Origin: Terramyces sp. JEL0728
Taxonomy: Eukaryota; Chytridiomycota; Chytridiomycetes; Rhizophydiales; Terramycetaceae
Assembly (NCBI GenBank): GCA_027603945.1
Contig: JADIIU010000151.1
Span: forward strand, 1 to 28,361
Direction: 5' to 3'
DNA length: 28,361 nucleotides
Positions 8,989 through 17,612 of this stretch are shown one piece after another (within the stretch, counting starts at the first letter, position 1; every line of letters starts with the position of its first letter). Below the pieces are notes generated by a model that searched no databases, had not been told where the DNA came from, and was given only the letters and a program-made list of their open reading frames with translations. The translations under genes were made by a program, and so were the position numbers.

Positions 8989-9963
8989 ATGTCATTCCTC
9001 AGATCTACTTGCGACTATAATACTAACCTCGTTGGCTGCACGAACCATACACCTCTAAAGAAAATCACACAGCTATTTCTATTTATCAACGTCCTCCTTG
9101 CAATTCCATATTTCTACTGTTTATACATTAAAAACAAACGCAAATTGGCTTGGTCCCCATTTGAAACATTATCAGTGCTTTGCTTGTCAATACAAGCGTT
9201 TTGCATTGCCAAATTGACGTTACTGCAATGGGATGTGTCTGATTTCAGCGATTACCAAATTAAACAACTTGTACAAGCGACCATATTTATAGAGTATTTA
9301 CAATACACGGCTGGCGCAGCTACCGGCGGACTGTTCTCGGAAATACTGATTAAGGCTACCAGTTCATTCGACTTGTATCAAACGGTATCTATCGGCGGCA
9401 AGGTAATCAACCCCGAACGCGCAATGAATGTATTAAAACTTGTATATGGAATAATAGCAATTACATTCACGGTACTGTGGATGGTCAACGGCACCAACTC
9501 TTACCAGGAATTCGTATTATTTCGACGGTGTTTTTACTTTGGTGCAGCAAGCGTGTGTCTGTTGATAATACCACCGGTTGTGTATTACCTGGGCAGTATA
9601 ATCACAGAAAAGTTGAATGCCAAGTATCAAAACAAACGACAGGAACCCAAGATTGCGCAGATTCGAGCTTTAAAATGTGTTATTCACTGGGTTATTTGGT
9701 TTACCAACGTTCCTATTGGAATCTATTCGATCGGAAATGCAATACTGAATGAAATATTCCAAGACGATCATTCCAAATTATTGCTAATTTCTGGAATTGT
9801 CAATGGATGGCAAGTAGTCTTTATTTTCGTGTTTGCGCTGTACTTGATGTACAAAGCACAGCCTAAAGACGAGAACGGATATCTTACCAGATGGCAATCA
9901 TCTCTTGACGCTTCAATTCAATTTAGCGAATCACCGAGATTTGTCAAGCGAATGGAGCTGTAG
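8989..9963 (+). CDS. Seven-helix membrane protein of unknown family, copy A (324 aa)
   Basis: Seven hydrophobic segments can be read: about residues 26-47, 58-78, 96-120, 150-168, 180-206, 229-252 and 264-288, preceded by a short N-terminus containing Cys and Asn residues and followed by a polar tail. The layout resembles a GPCR-like or sensory 7-TM protein at the plasma membrane, but no signature motif was recognised. There is no lysine within the last helix, so a retinal-binding rhodopsin is unlikely. The ATG at 8989 is the first in frame. The C-terminus differs between copies: copy A ends KRMEL, copy B ends KRMAAE because of an 11-bp indel at the stop. AATAAA lies about 35 bp after the stop; the gene converges on the two-finger zinc-finger gene. 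Confidence 0.75.
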   Translation: MSFLRSTCDYNTNLVGCTNHTPLKKITQLFLFINVLLAIPYFYCLYIKNKRKLAWSPFETLSVLCLSIQAFCIAKLTLLQWDVSDFSDYQIKQLVQATIFIEYLQYTAGAATGGLFSEILIKATSSFDLYQTVSIGGKVINPERAMNVLKLVYGIIAITFTVLWMVNGTNSYQEFVLFRRCFYFGAASVCLLIIPPVVYYLGSIITEKLNAKYQNKRQEPKIAQIRALKCVIHWVIWFTNVPIGIYSIGNAILNEIFQDDHSKLLLISGIVNGWQVVFIFVFALYLMYKAQPKDENGYLTRWQSSLDASIQFSESPRFVKRMEL

Positions 9964-10038
9964 GAGTGCTGTCGAGATGCTAACAGACCCCCACAATAAA
10001 GATCAACACTATAATAAACAAAATTTATTAAATACAAA

Positions 10039-10485
10039 TCAATTAATCAAATTCTCGATAGCGATGGTTTTCCTGGAAGCCAATTTCACCAAACTAGAGG
10101 CGCACTCTAGCATTCCTTCAACTTCCAAAGAAAGAGGTATCTTGCTTTCAATTAATTCTGTAGTAGCTTTCGGAGAGAGAGATTTCTTTTTCCCAGGAGT
10201 GTTGTGTATTCTCGAGTGTCGCTGCAGTGCGTCCAGTCTTGAAAACCCTCTGTTGCAAATCGAACATTGGAACGGTTTTATTCCAGAGTGGACGTATGAA
10301 TGGCGAACCAGGTGTTCAGTTCTGATGAACGAGAGAGGACATGAAGGGCATTGTTTACGCTGAGGCATTTCGACTGGTGTGGTAATAGGCGGTTTGAGTT
10401 TCTTTTTTCTTTCGCTAGATTTGTCTTTAAAAGGCTGTTCTGCTCTGTCTTTCGGAGCAGATGGCTTTGAATGTTGATCCTCCAT
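10039..10485 (-). CDS. Two-finger C2H2 zinc-finger protein, copy A (148 aa)
   Basis: A basic, lysine-rich N-terminus (residues 20-45) leads to two adjacent classical fingers: C46-x2-C49 to H66, and C74-x2-C77 to H94, joined by SGIKPFQ, close to the TGEKPF linker. This pair layout is that of fungal stress or carbon-response factors of the Msn2/Mig1 type, but sequence outside the fingers does not identify one. Likely nuclear and DNA-binding. The C-terminal leucine-rich part (about 105-148) could be a regulatory helix. Copy B has one extra glutamate near residue 13 from a 3-bp in-frame indel, a sign of selection for frame. Start at the ATG at 10485. Confidence 0.85.
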   Translation of the reverse strand: MEDQHSKPSAPKDRAEQPFKDKSSERKKKLKPPITTPVEMPQRKQCPSCPLSFIRTEHLVRHSYVHSGIKPFQCSICNRGFSRLDALQRHSRIHNTPGKKKSLSPKATTELIESKIPLSLEVEGMLECASSLVKLASRKTIAIENLIN

Positions 10486-11023
10486 TTTCTTTCTTCCGCC
10501 TTTTTATAGTTCGTTGCAATTCAGGAAGCTTTTGCGCTCATTTTCTAGTCAAATTGCGTGCTTGGTTAGGAGTCGGGACTCACGTGACAAACGCCCCACA
10601 GTTGATTGTGGGGAACAGAGATAGACATTGTATTGAATACAGGAACAATGGATATTGTTGCACTTGAATTGATACCAGTGTTTGGCACTTTTATTCTTGT
10701 TTACAGTGTTTCCCAACAGCAGCATTATATTTTCATGGCTCGATACAAGTGGGGTAAGTGATGTGAGTGCTCTTGTGGAAGCGACTCTAGCTTCCATTTG
10801 CAATAACGATAACCAAAGGCGATGGCTTGACCACTAGAATGAGCTGCTGCCAATGTAAACGGAATTAGAATTTTCGATGGACTCGTTGTCGCGATTTAAA
10901 GTCGGATATCCTTATAATCCGTTAAATTAGACTGTATTTCATTTGGACTGCTGCAGTTCGACGGCAAAGTTGCCGATATCAGACACGTCAGATGTCTTCA
11001 CGTCACTCACAACTTTTCAAGAA
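10486..11023. promoter_or_regulatory. Divergent spacer with CACGTG and a perfect inverted repeat
   Basis: About 540 bp between the zinc-finger gene and the five-exon gene. It holds CACGTG at 10581-10586 and, 7 bp further on, CCCCACA-GTTGAT-TGTGGGG (10594-10613). Both are kept in unit B (19232-19237 and 19246-19265) although the surrounding DNA has several indels of 7-10 bp. ACGTCA occurs twice near the downstream ATG (10985-10990, 11000-11005). Confidence 0.5.
10594..10613. repeat. Perfect 7-bp inverted repeat with 6-bp loop
   Basis: CCCCACA / TGTGGGG arms around GTTGAT. Conserved in unit B at 19246-19265. Could bind a dimeric zinc-finger factor or form a hairpin; function is inferred only from position. 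Confidence 0.6.
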
Positions 11024-12479
11024 ATGGCAGAAGTTAGTAGAGCACCAGCGTACGCTGGGAGATATCACTTGATTAATGCCAACTTTTTCAAACCAGAGAA
11101 AATTGATTTGTCAAACTTGCCCAATGATTTAAAACAGATGATTATGGAGCAATCCATCAACAGACTTTACCAGTACGATGCAAAAAAAGTTACGAGTCGG
11201 TCTGAGCAGAAATACAGTGTGTTGGATGCTAAAACACTATTAGCAATGAAAAAGAAAAGACTGGAAGCAGTTTATACCCGAGGATTCCTGTCCGATCCCA
11301 AAGAATTATATCGCACACTCGGTACTTTCTATTAACCAAGGCGATCCAACCCTGGATGCAGAAAACTTGCTGTACGAAACCCTCCAAATAGATACTGGCG
11401 ACGACAAGAACAGGAAATTTGAATCCGAGGCTCAAAAAGAAGCTACTCAGCAAAAGAAACAACAAGCCAAGATGAAAATGAAATTTAGAGAAGTGCCGAA
11501 ACTAAGTACAAACGGATTCAGATATATTAAAGATAAACTATCAAAATCAAATACGAGAATTGGGTCTGTAAAGTTTGGCATACCATTTGCAGAAGTTTGT
11601 GAAAGAGATGAGCGCGAACATGTCTACGATACCATTCAGATTGTATCAGCTAATGACAAAAAGGGTATCTGTGTCTAATATAGTCGACTGGAATAATCTG
11701 GAGGTCGATGAAGACAAAAAGACATTTTTTATCAACGTCTACAACAAGTACATTACATCACAAAAGACTGAAGAGATAGAGCATCCCAAACCAAAGAAAA
11801 AACATTCCGTGAAAAACAGATCTGCAGATTCCGCTACCAGCAAGGTAAAATACAGCAGCAAACAAATTGAATCTGCATTGGGAATAAAAAGAGAAGACCA
11901 CACAAGCGAAACTACAGATAAATTCTTTTCAACAAGAGATGATTTCTATGAACAGCGAAACAGACTAAACTACAGATTGTCTGAAGACCTTGATCGGCTG
12001 GATTACGACCGCAAACAAAACTTTCAGCGTAAAGTTCGTGCATTCGACTTGTCCAAAAAAGCACAATGCTTGGATGATTTAAATACCATGAGGCAGAAAG
12101 CACATGAGGAACGCAGAGAAGGTACTCGCAGCTAACCCAGTGCGCAAGAAACTGATTGAAACCCATCCTTGGTTTAACGAGCTTATCACAAAAGTGGTGG
12201 TATTAAATGGCGTAAAACGGGATGTAACTCCAGCTGAATCAATCATTCTGGACCACATTAGAGGGTAAATGCCAATAACATAGATTGATTGAAGATCAAG
12301 TCCGATTTACAAAGCAAGTATTTTTACACTTAATTCGCTTATTACCAACCAAAGACTTTTTAAAAGATGAAGTACAGAGAATAATTAGATTTATAAAGAG
12401 CCATGAAATAATTACAGAGCGTGATTACTTGGAAGTTGTTGAGTTGTCCGGGCATTCCATTCAATTTGAAACTGACTAG
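11024..12479 (+). CDS. Unrecognised 459-aa protein, copy A; five exons
   Basis: Exons 11024-11321, 11341-11664, 11684-12121, 12141-12264 and 12284-12479 (298+324+438+124+196 nt) are joined by four 19-nt introns; together they give one continuous frame of 460 codons. The protein is charged and largely helical in character, with a KKQQAKMKMKF stretch, a lysine-rich linker (KPKKKHSVKNR), a coiled-coil-like segment (YEQRNRLNYRLSEDLDRLDY and following) and a helical C-terminal domain beginning near HPWFNELITKV. No signal peptide or membrane segment. I do not recognise the family. The ATG at 11024 is the first in the frame, but the frame is open upstream to 10943 without an ATG, so an earlier exon is possible. 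AATAAA starts 3 bp after the stop. Confidence 0.8.
11322..11340 (+). other. 19-nt intron 1 of the 459-aa gene, copy A
   Basis: Sequence GTACTTTCTATTAACCAAG, with in-frame TAA if retained. TTAAC branch-like motif. Splicing gives LYRTLGDPTLDAENLL. Unit B: 19993-20011. Confidence 0.9.
11665..11683 (+). other. 19-nt intron 2 of the 459-aa gene, copy A
   Basis: Sequence GTATCTGTGTCTAATATAG. Splicing gives DKKVDWNNLEVDED. Unit B (20336-20354) has T for C at the 11th base, the last difference seen between the two units. Confidence 0.88.
12122..12140 (+). other. 19-nt intron 3 of the 459-aa gene, copy A
   Basis: Sequence GTACTCGCAGCTAACCCAG. CTAAC motif 4 nt before the end. Splicing gives HEERREVRKKLIETH. 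Unit B: 20793-20811. Confidence 0.9.
12265..12283 (+). other. 19-nt intron 4 of the 459-aa gene, copy A
   Basis: Sequence GTAAATGCCAATAACATAG. Retention stops translation at once (GGG TAA). Splicing gives DHIRGLIEDQVRF. Unit B: 20936-20954. Confidence 0.9.
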
Positions 12480-12533
12480 TGAATAAAAAAGTTTACTGCG
12501 TTTTATTTTCATTGGCAGTTGCTTTTTTGATTG

Positions 12534-13451
12534 ATGGAGATATTACAGCACTGCAACAGCTCAAAACCAAATATTTCGGGAACACTGCTCTCTTTGCTTA
12601 TATCACCAGCAGATTACGAATACGACAATGATCTATCGCTTTTGGTGTCAGGATCGACAGCATCGGTCGCACTTGAAAACCTCCAAGTTGAGCTTATCAT
12701 CAAAAAGCTTTCGCAATACAAATCGGTATGGATTGCGGCATTTCCTGATCAATATATTCCATCTCATCCAAATATAAAATTCAAGGGAGATTTGTATCAG
12801 CTATATTTATGTGACAAAGTACCAAACTTACCAGAATTACATTGGAAAGACAAAGAGGATTGTTATGAAATCAAGCATTTTACTTTGGATACTGTGGATT
12901 ATGTGATGCAGCACTCTACAATCGACTATCCTAGAGAATATATAGAAAAGCTTGCTGTGAAATACAGCCATTTGACTGCAGTTATTTTTTGCAACAACAA
13001 ACCAGTATCGTGGTGTCTGACTCATTTAGACTTGTCGATTGGATTGATGGGAACAGTGGAAAGTCATCGGGGAAAAGGACTGGCAAAGAAGTGTGCGGCC
13101 ATGGTATTAAATCACCATTGCGAATGGCTTAAAGACAAGATTGACTTTTTTTCGTACTGCTACATCAAGGACGATAATATTGCAAGTTCCAAAACTATGA
13201 AGGGTTGCGGGTTGAGAAGGAAACGCGGGAATGTTGGGACTACTAGGCTTCTTTCTCGCAGTATTTCCGTCATCAATACTAGAAGGAATATCACCAAAAA
13301 TCTCGCAGCAAGCCATCTTTCCATACTTGACTGTTTTTGGCGGGTTTTTGCAGTTACTGGCTGGCAACAAGGACTATTACCTTGGAAACTCCTACACCGC
13401 ATGTATCTTTACTGTGTTTGGGTTTCATTGGGTAGCGAAAGGCTTGATTGA
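12534..13451 (+). CDS. GNAT acetyltransferase, copy A: truncated and fused at the duplication junction (305 aa)
   Basis: The first 226 codons are identical to the intact copy at 21205-21933 and include the acetyl-CoA loop SHRGKGLAKK (R-x-x-G-x-A, residues 178-187). At 13213/13214 the sequence switches to the acetate transporter gene in a different frame, adding 79 unrelated residues that begin LRRKRGN. The native end from Phe227 (FVPTGNYVRWLRLDFE), which forms the last beta-strands of the GNAT fold, is lost. The copy has also lost its own AATAAA; the next is that of the truncated transporter near 13848. Activity is doubtful. Start chosen at 12534 as the first ATG, 54 bp after the preceding gene's stop. 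Confidence 0.88.
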   Translation: MEILQHCNSSKPNISGTLLSLLISPADYEYDNDLSLLVSGSTASVALENLQVELIIKKLSQYKSVWIAAFPDQYIPSHPNIKFKGDLYQLYLCDKVPNLPELHWKDKEDCYEIKHFTLDTVDYVMQHSTIDYPREYIEKLAVKYSHLTAVIFCNNKPVSWCLTHLDLSIGLMGTVESHRGKGLAKKCAAMVLNHHCEWLKDKIDFFSYCYIKDDNIASSKTMKGCGLRRKRGNVGTTRLLSRSISVINTRRNITKNLAASHLSILDCFWRVFAVTGWQQGLLPWKLLHRMYLYCVWVSLGSERLD

Positions 13452-13830
13452 ATCAGGAATTCAGCTTATTCAGCCTGTTGTAGGACAGACTAGTGACGAG
13501 GATAGACCTACAGTTATCGGAATGTATTTACTTACCCTGACTATTGTAAATGCCGTATTCCTGGTTATTTCTTGGCACCATCCCAAATCATCTACCCTGC
13601 TGTTTTTTACGTTATTGTTTGTCACGTTAAAGATGCTTGGGGAAACTATAGGTGCGTTCAGCGGGGTAGCTGTGATTGGCCAGATTAGTGCATGGTTTGG
13701 AGTGGTTGGTTCGTTGTTGGCGCTGTATACTTTTATTGCGGAAGCTTATGCGGAGGAAGGTGTGGTGCTTCCAACCGGCAAATTCAACCAAGTCATTACA
13801 AAGAAGCAGGTCAAACAAAAACGAGACTAG
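13231..13830 (+). pseudogene. Acetate transporter, copy B: 5'-truncated at the junction
   Basis: The remaining transporter sequence starts at 13214. The first ATG in the native frame is 13231, Met47 of the intact protein, which would give a 199-residue protein starting directly at the first helix. The cytoplasmic N-terminus, the native start and the whole promoter with its CACGTG/CCAAT/TATA block are missing; upstream is the interior of the GNAT gene. All six helices are intact, with only silent changes seen against copy A. It could be translated only from a read-through transcript of the truncated GNAT gene, so it is probably a pseudogene. Confidence 0.8.
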
Positions 13831-13897
13831 TGGTTTTTTAAATAAACGTTCAATGATTCGCAATAACCAATCAATACTAGACACAGTGTAAGATTTA

Positions 13898-16559
13898 TTA
13901 GGATAAATCAAATCCAGCATTAGCATTAATGGCATACGACAATTTCCTATTGTTAAAAGTAACTACTCTTTCAGCACTCCTTTTGATTTATACATGGGAA
14001 GTTTAAGTAAATTGACACAGGTTGAAGCAGTGGGCAATCGTGATTGATCCTGAGTAGAAAATCTAATACAAAACTTTGGGTTCAGGTGACTAAATCCCAG
14101 CAGTGGGCCTCGCCGGTTACTTGTGCAAAAAATAAGGAATTTTTCCAATTCTTGAGCAGTGAATTCTGATAATACTTGCCAAAACAAGACTATTGTTGGA
14201 TGCTGATCGTCAAACACTGAATCATAAACGGTATTTTCTCTCAAGTTAACAAGGTTGATTGGTTGCTGATCCCCACTGATCAATAGCTGCAGTTCCGATT
14301 CGCTAAACATTGATAGCTTGTCTGGATAAACCAGGTCTCCTAGTCCTTTAAAGAAATATTGGCACTGCTGGCGACATTCTATGTTCAATTTGAAACTAGT
14401 TAGCAGGTAAATATATTTGATCTTGTTGTCGTTGGTAACTTTGATATTTGATCCATCTGGAGCCAAATCAATCAGCCTTCCATTTGAAAAAGTTGTAAAG
14501 AACAATCCCAATTCGTCTACTTTTTCGTATTGCTTGATGAATAGCAAGTTCTTGTAGATTTCTTTATCAAGCGAAGGTAGATCCTGTATATAGCTGTTCT
14601 TGTTTAACCATTTTGCCAAAAAGAATCGCGCAAATTGGGCTTCTACTAGAATTCCTTCCTGGAGTGCCTTGCCCATTATTCTGCCCAAGAATTCAAAATA
14701 TTGAAGCGAGAGTTCATCAACTGCACTGGGGTTTGGATACAGGTCGTTTTGATCAGTCACTTTGAACAGTCCTAATTTTTCGTCAAAGGCTTCCTTGATT
14801 AGTTCATTAAGAAATTCTTTAAACAGACCACCCCCATCTGCAATTAATTAAAATTACCAATTCCGGCTTCTGCAGTACCATCTGGAGCAATAAAAGTAAT
14901 TTGAATTCTTTGGGTTAATCCTTTGCCCAGCACATTCATATGCTTGAACCCATCTTCAAAAACATGACCTCTTCTAATTTCAACATTTTTACCCCGAAGG
15001 CCATCTGGATTTGGAAAGCTACTCTGAAATATCCCAACACGCTCTTCAAACTGTATGAGAAAAGGTACATTCAGCAGTATCTGTTCAAGTGCAACGGAAT
15101 TCACAGGATCAGAGAGCTTCCAAACCGATGGATCTACAACTGGTTTCCGATCATTTCTGGCATAGACTTGATTGAATATTTTACTGCAATTGTTTCGTAT
15201 ATACTCCATTCCGACAATCATATTGATTTCAACCTGATTCATGAATAGCTTGACAATCAATTCCTTGATGTTTTTAATGTATTCCTTTTCAATCTGGGTT
15301 GAAAATTCTTCGTCGGACATTGTGAGCAGTTTGAACGCGTAAGTCTCATTGTACAGCAGCAATTGGGCCCATTCACGATCATTTTGCGGCAATTCAGTAG
15401 GCGCCTTAATACTCCATTTGCTCAAAACCAGAGGCAAGATCTCCATCTTGTTCTGGAAACGGTCAATAATGCCAACGACAAGCAAATATGATTCCAGTGT
15501 GTTGTGTTCCAAAATCTTTGTGATTGAATTTGAAAGTGCAATTAACGATAATGATTTGATTTGCTTTTGGCCAAGATGCGTTTCTTCATCAATGGCAAAG
15601 TTGAAAGTGTCTGGTGATACAAGTTTCATGAAATGAGCGACTGCAGTGATGTATTTTACAGAATAATGGTCGAGCTTACTTCCGAGTTCAATCAACGTAA
15701 TGAGGGTATCCAAATCTTGAGTATTTTTTTGTGATTCGCTAGTTGCTGGCTGTCCAAATGACGGGCTAAAGGAAGGGCTACTGAACGAGTTGTATGATAT
15801 AGAAGGATTTCCAAACCCAAATGAAGTGGTAAATGGACTTTTTGTGCCTTGGTAAATGCAATAGCTTGGCTCTGATTTGTAATGGTCCAGAATGATTTCC
15901 AGTTTATCCATTCCAATGTTGAAATCGTATTTCCCCAAACATACCTGAATGAACTGTTCCACATTATTTGAATCTATTAGCGAAACAGCCAATTGCCTCG
16001 TTTTTGCTTCTGAATAATACGGCTTCAAGTTTTCAAATATAGTAGATGCTTTAGGGAATGGAAGCATAACAGCTAGTGGAAGCGAATTTGGAGTTGGATC
16101 GTCATATATTTTTCCAACCAACCGTTTCAGCAAATATCCCAGTCTGGTTGGGTCAGAGGCAAAATGGATCCCATCAACCTGCATATCGTTGATATTACCA
16201 ATCACCAAGCGATGGCTGTGTATTTTCAAGCTAAATCCTTTCAAATAATCATGGATAATCACACTGTATTTATCCAATATTTCTCTGTCTCTTTTCTTTT
16301 CATAAAACATTAGGAAATCCCTCAATTCATTGCAGGTAAGTTGATATGAAAAGGTATTTCGCAACTGCCTTACCGTATCAAAATTCATCTTGCGATTCCT
16401 ATACCAATTCTGAATTTTTGCAGCCGATTCATTTCTTTGCTTTTCTTCTTCACGCTGCTGCCGCAAGAACTGGTTCTGCTGTAGCAAGGATTGCTTTGAA
16501 TGGGTAGAGCTGTTTCCCAGGTTAATTTGCCGCTGTCGCTTATAATCACCAAAAAACAT
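13898..16559 (-). CDS. HUL5: HECT E3 ubiquitin ligase, Hul5/UBE3C type (873 aa), copy B; three exons
   Basis: Exons 16559-14858, 14837-13967 and 13946-13898, with the same two 20-nt introns (14838-14857, 13947-13966). Full length and intact: N-terminal IQ-type segment, GIDGGG HECT entry, catalytic Cys841 in RLPTASTCVNLLKLP, end AGFDLS. It differs from copy A by roughly a dozen mostly conservative residues (for example L/I in the FSLKxHSH segment, A/T in LIxLIEL, S/N in YIKxIKEL, P/S in DPVNxVAL, R/G near the C-terminus), with no coding indels. Both copies therefore look functional. TAA overlaps AATAAA as in copy A. Confidence 0.93.
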
Positions 16560-16621
16560 TTTGGATTAACTATAAATTGGTGAAATGGAGTGTGGCTGGC
16601 TTTCCGAATTATTCCACATCG

Positions 16622-17123
16622 ATGGCATTTAATGCAAAATACCTAGCAACAGATCCAGAACGCATCCTCTCCCACTCTACAGGTACCTATGCTTTTATCA
16701 GGAAACCTGTGTAAACGAACTATAGTTTTTCCAATTGACAAATCCCAACACTGCCAAACAGCGATATCCTGGGCAATATCAAAAATTTTGAAACAGGACG
16801 ACAAACTCATTCTGCTAAATGTGCTTGCTTATAGTGGGGATGCAGAAACCATTAAACAGGAAGCAACTGATTTGCTTTTACGCGTATCAAAATCATTAAT
16901 AGAGTCTGGTTACTCAGTGACTGGATTTCTATTAAAAGGCGAAGTGAAGCAGAGCCTGTGTGTAGAGTTGGACAAGATTAGACCTGATTTGGTAATTATT
17001 GGAACTCGGGGTGAGAGCGATGGGCAATTTGGTAGCAATGCTATGTATTTGGCACGACACTGTTTATGGCCAGTATTAGTTGCACACCCTGCACCGAAAT
17101 TGGATATCTTGGAAGAAGAATAA
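16622..17123 (+). CDS. Universal stress protein (UspA fold), copy B (160 aa); two exons
   Basis: Exons 16622-16682 and 16702-17123 over the same 19-nt intron (16683-16701). It differs from copy A at two residues: D/E in SLIxSGYS, and glycine to serine in GTRGExDGQFGS, within the predicted nucleotide-binding loop, so the copies might differ in ATP binding. TAA overlaps AATAAA. Divergent to HUL5 copy B. Confidence 0.87.
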
Positions 17124-17612
17124 AATTGCTAGTTTCCGTCCATGATGGAACTCACATTTTGCAACGCACCAAGTTTTGATGCTTCACATTCCAGCGGTGT
17201 TATGATCTTGCTTGTTTGAATTGAGGAGGTATTACTCGAGCTTGTGCGTCTGAATACTGGCCCCGATTTGATCAAGTATTTGATACTATGTATAATGAGA
17301 AATTGCATGGTGATATAGCAATTGAAATGACGGGAAGCTTGGAAATCTCGGGGACGTTATCAAGGTCTAGAATCAATTTCTGCATTATATTACTAAAGGA
17401 GAGACACTTTAGTAGATAGGCAACTCTAGCTGTCAACGCGTTCAAAAAGTTCAAACTTGGTAAACCTGAGCGCAGACATTATAATCTGGCAAAGAGCCCT
17501 ACACCTACACATCAAACCCACAACCACAAGTTTATTTTTGATATATTGCCCACGCTGAATACCATGGCATCTTGATAGGATCCAGCAATGACCTCACTTT
17601 GCTTTCATCTGG
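17124..17612. other. Intergenic spacer, unit B
   Basis: Counterpart of 8504-8988 with scattered substitutions and small indels. A 60-codon minus-strand ORF (17272-17454) exists only here, and is broken by indels in unit A, so it is not a gene. Nothing else seen. Confidence 0.6.

Larger units (their letters stand above)
4595..13213 (+). repeat. Tandem segmental duplication, unit A (8619 bp)
   Basis: Direct repeat with 13214-21884. The unit starts at GAGAAGGAAACGC inside the transporter gene and ends at GGGTTGCGGGTT inside the GNAT gene. Position offset to unit B begins at 8619, becomes 8620 after a homopolymer change following the transporter stop, and grows to 8671 through small indels in non-coding DNA around 8504-8988, 9950-10030 and 10500-10940. 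The identity looks like 98-99% in coding sequence. Confidence 0.97.

Noticed and set aside
8989..9963. Microbial or animal-type rhodopsin
   Set aside because: No lysine in the seventh helix where retinal would attach; no other opsin motif.
9905..10363. 152-codon plus-strand ORF
   Set aside because: It lies antisense over the two-finger zinc-finger gene and its counterpart in unit B is shortened; a shadow frame.
10649..10750. Small plus-strand ORF starting MDIVALELIPVFGTF in the spacer (19300-19410 in unit B)
   Set aside because: The frame differs between units because of a 1-bp indel and the surrounding DNA has several indels; no intron solution of 19-20 nt gives a common product.
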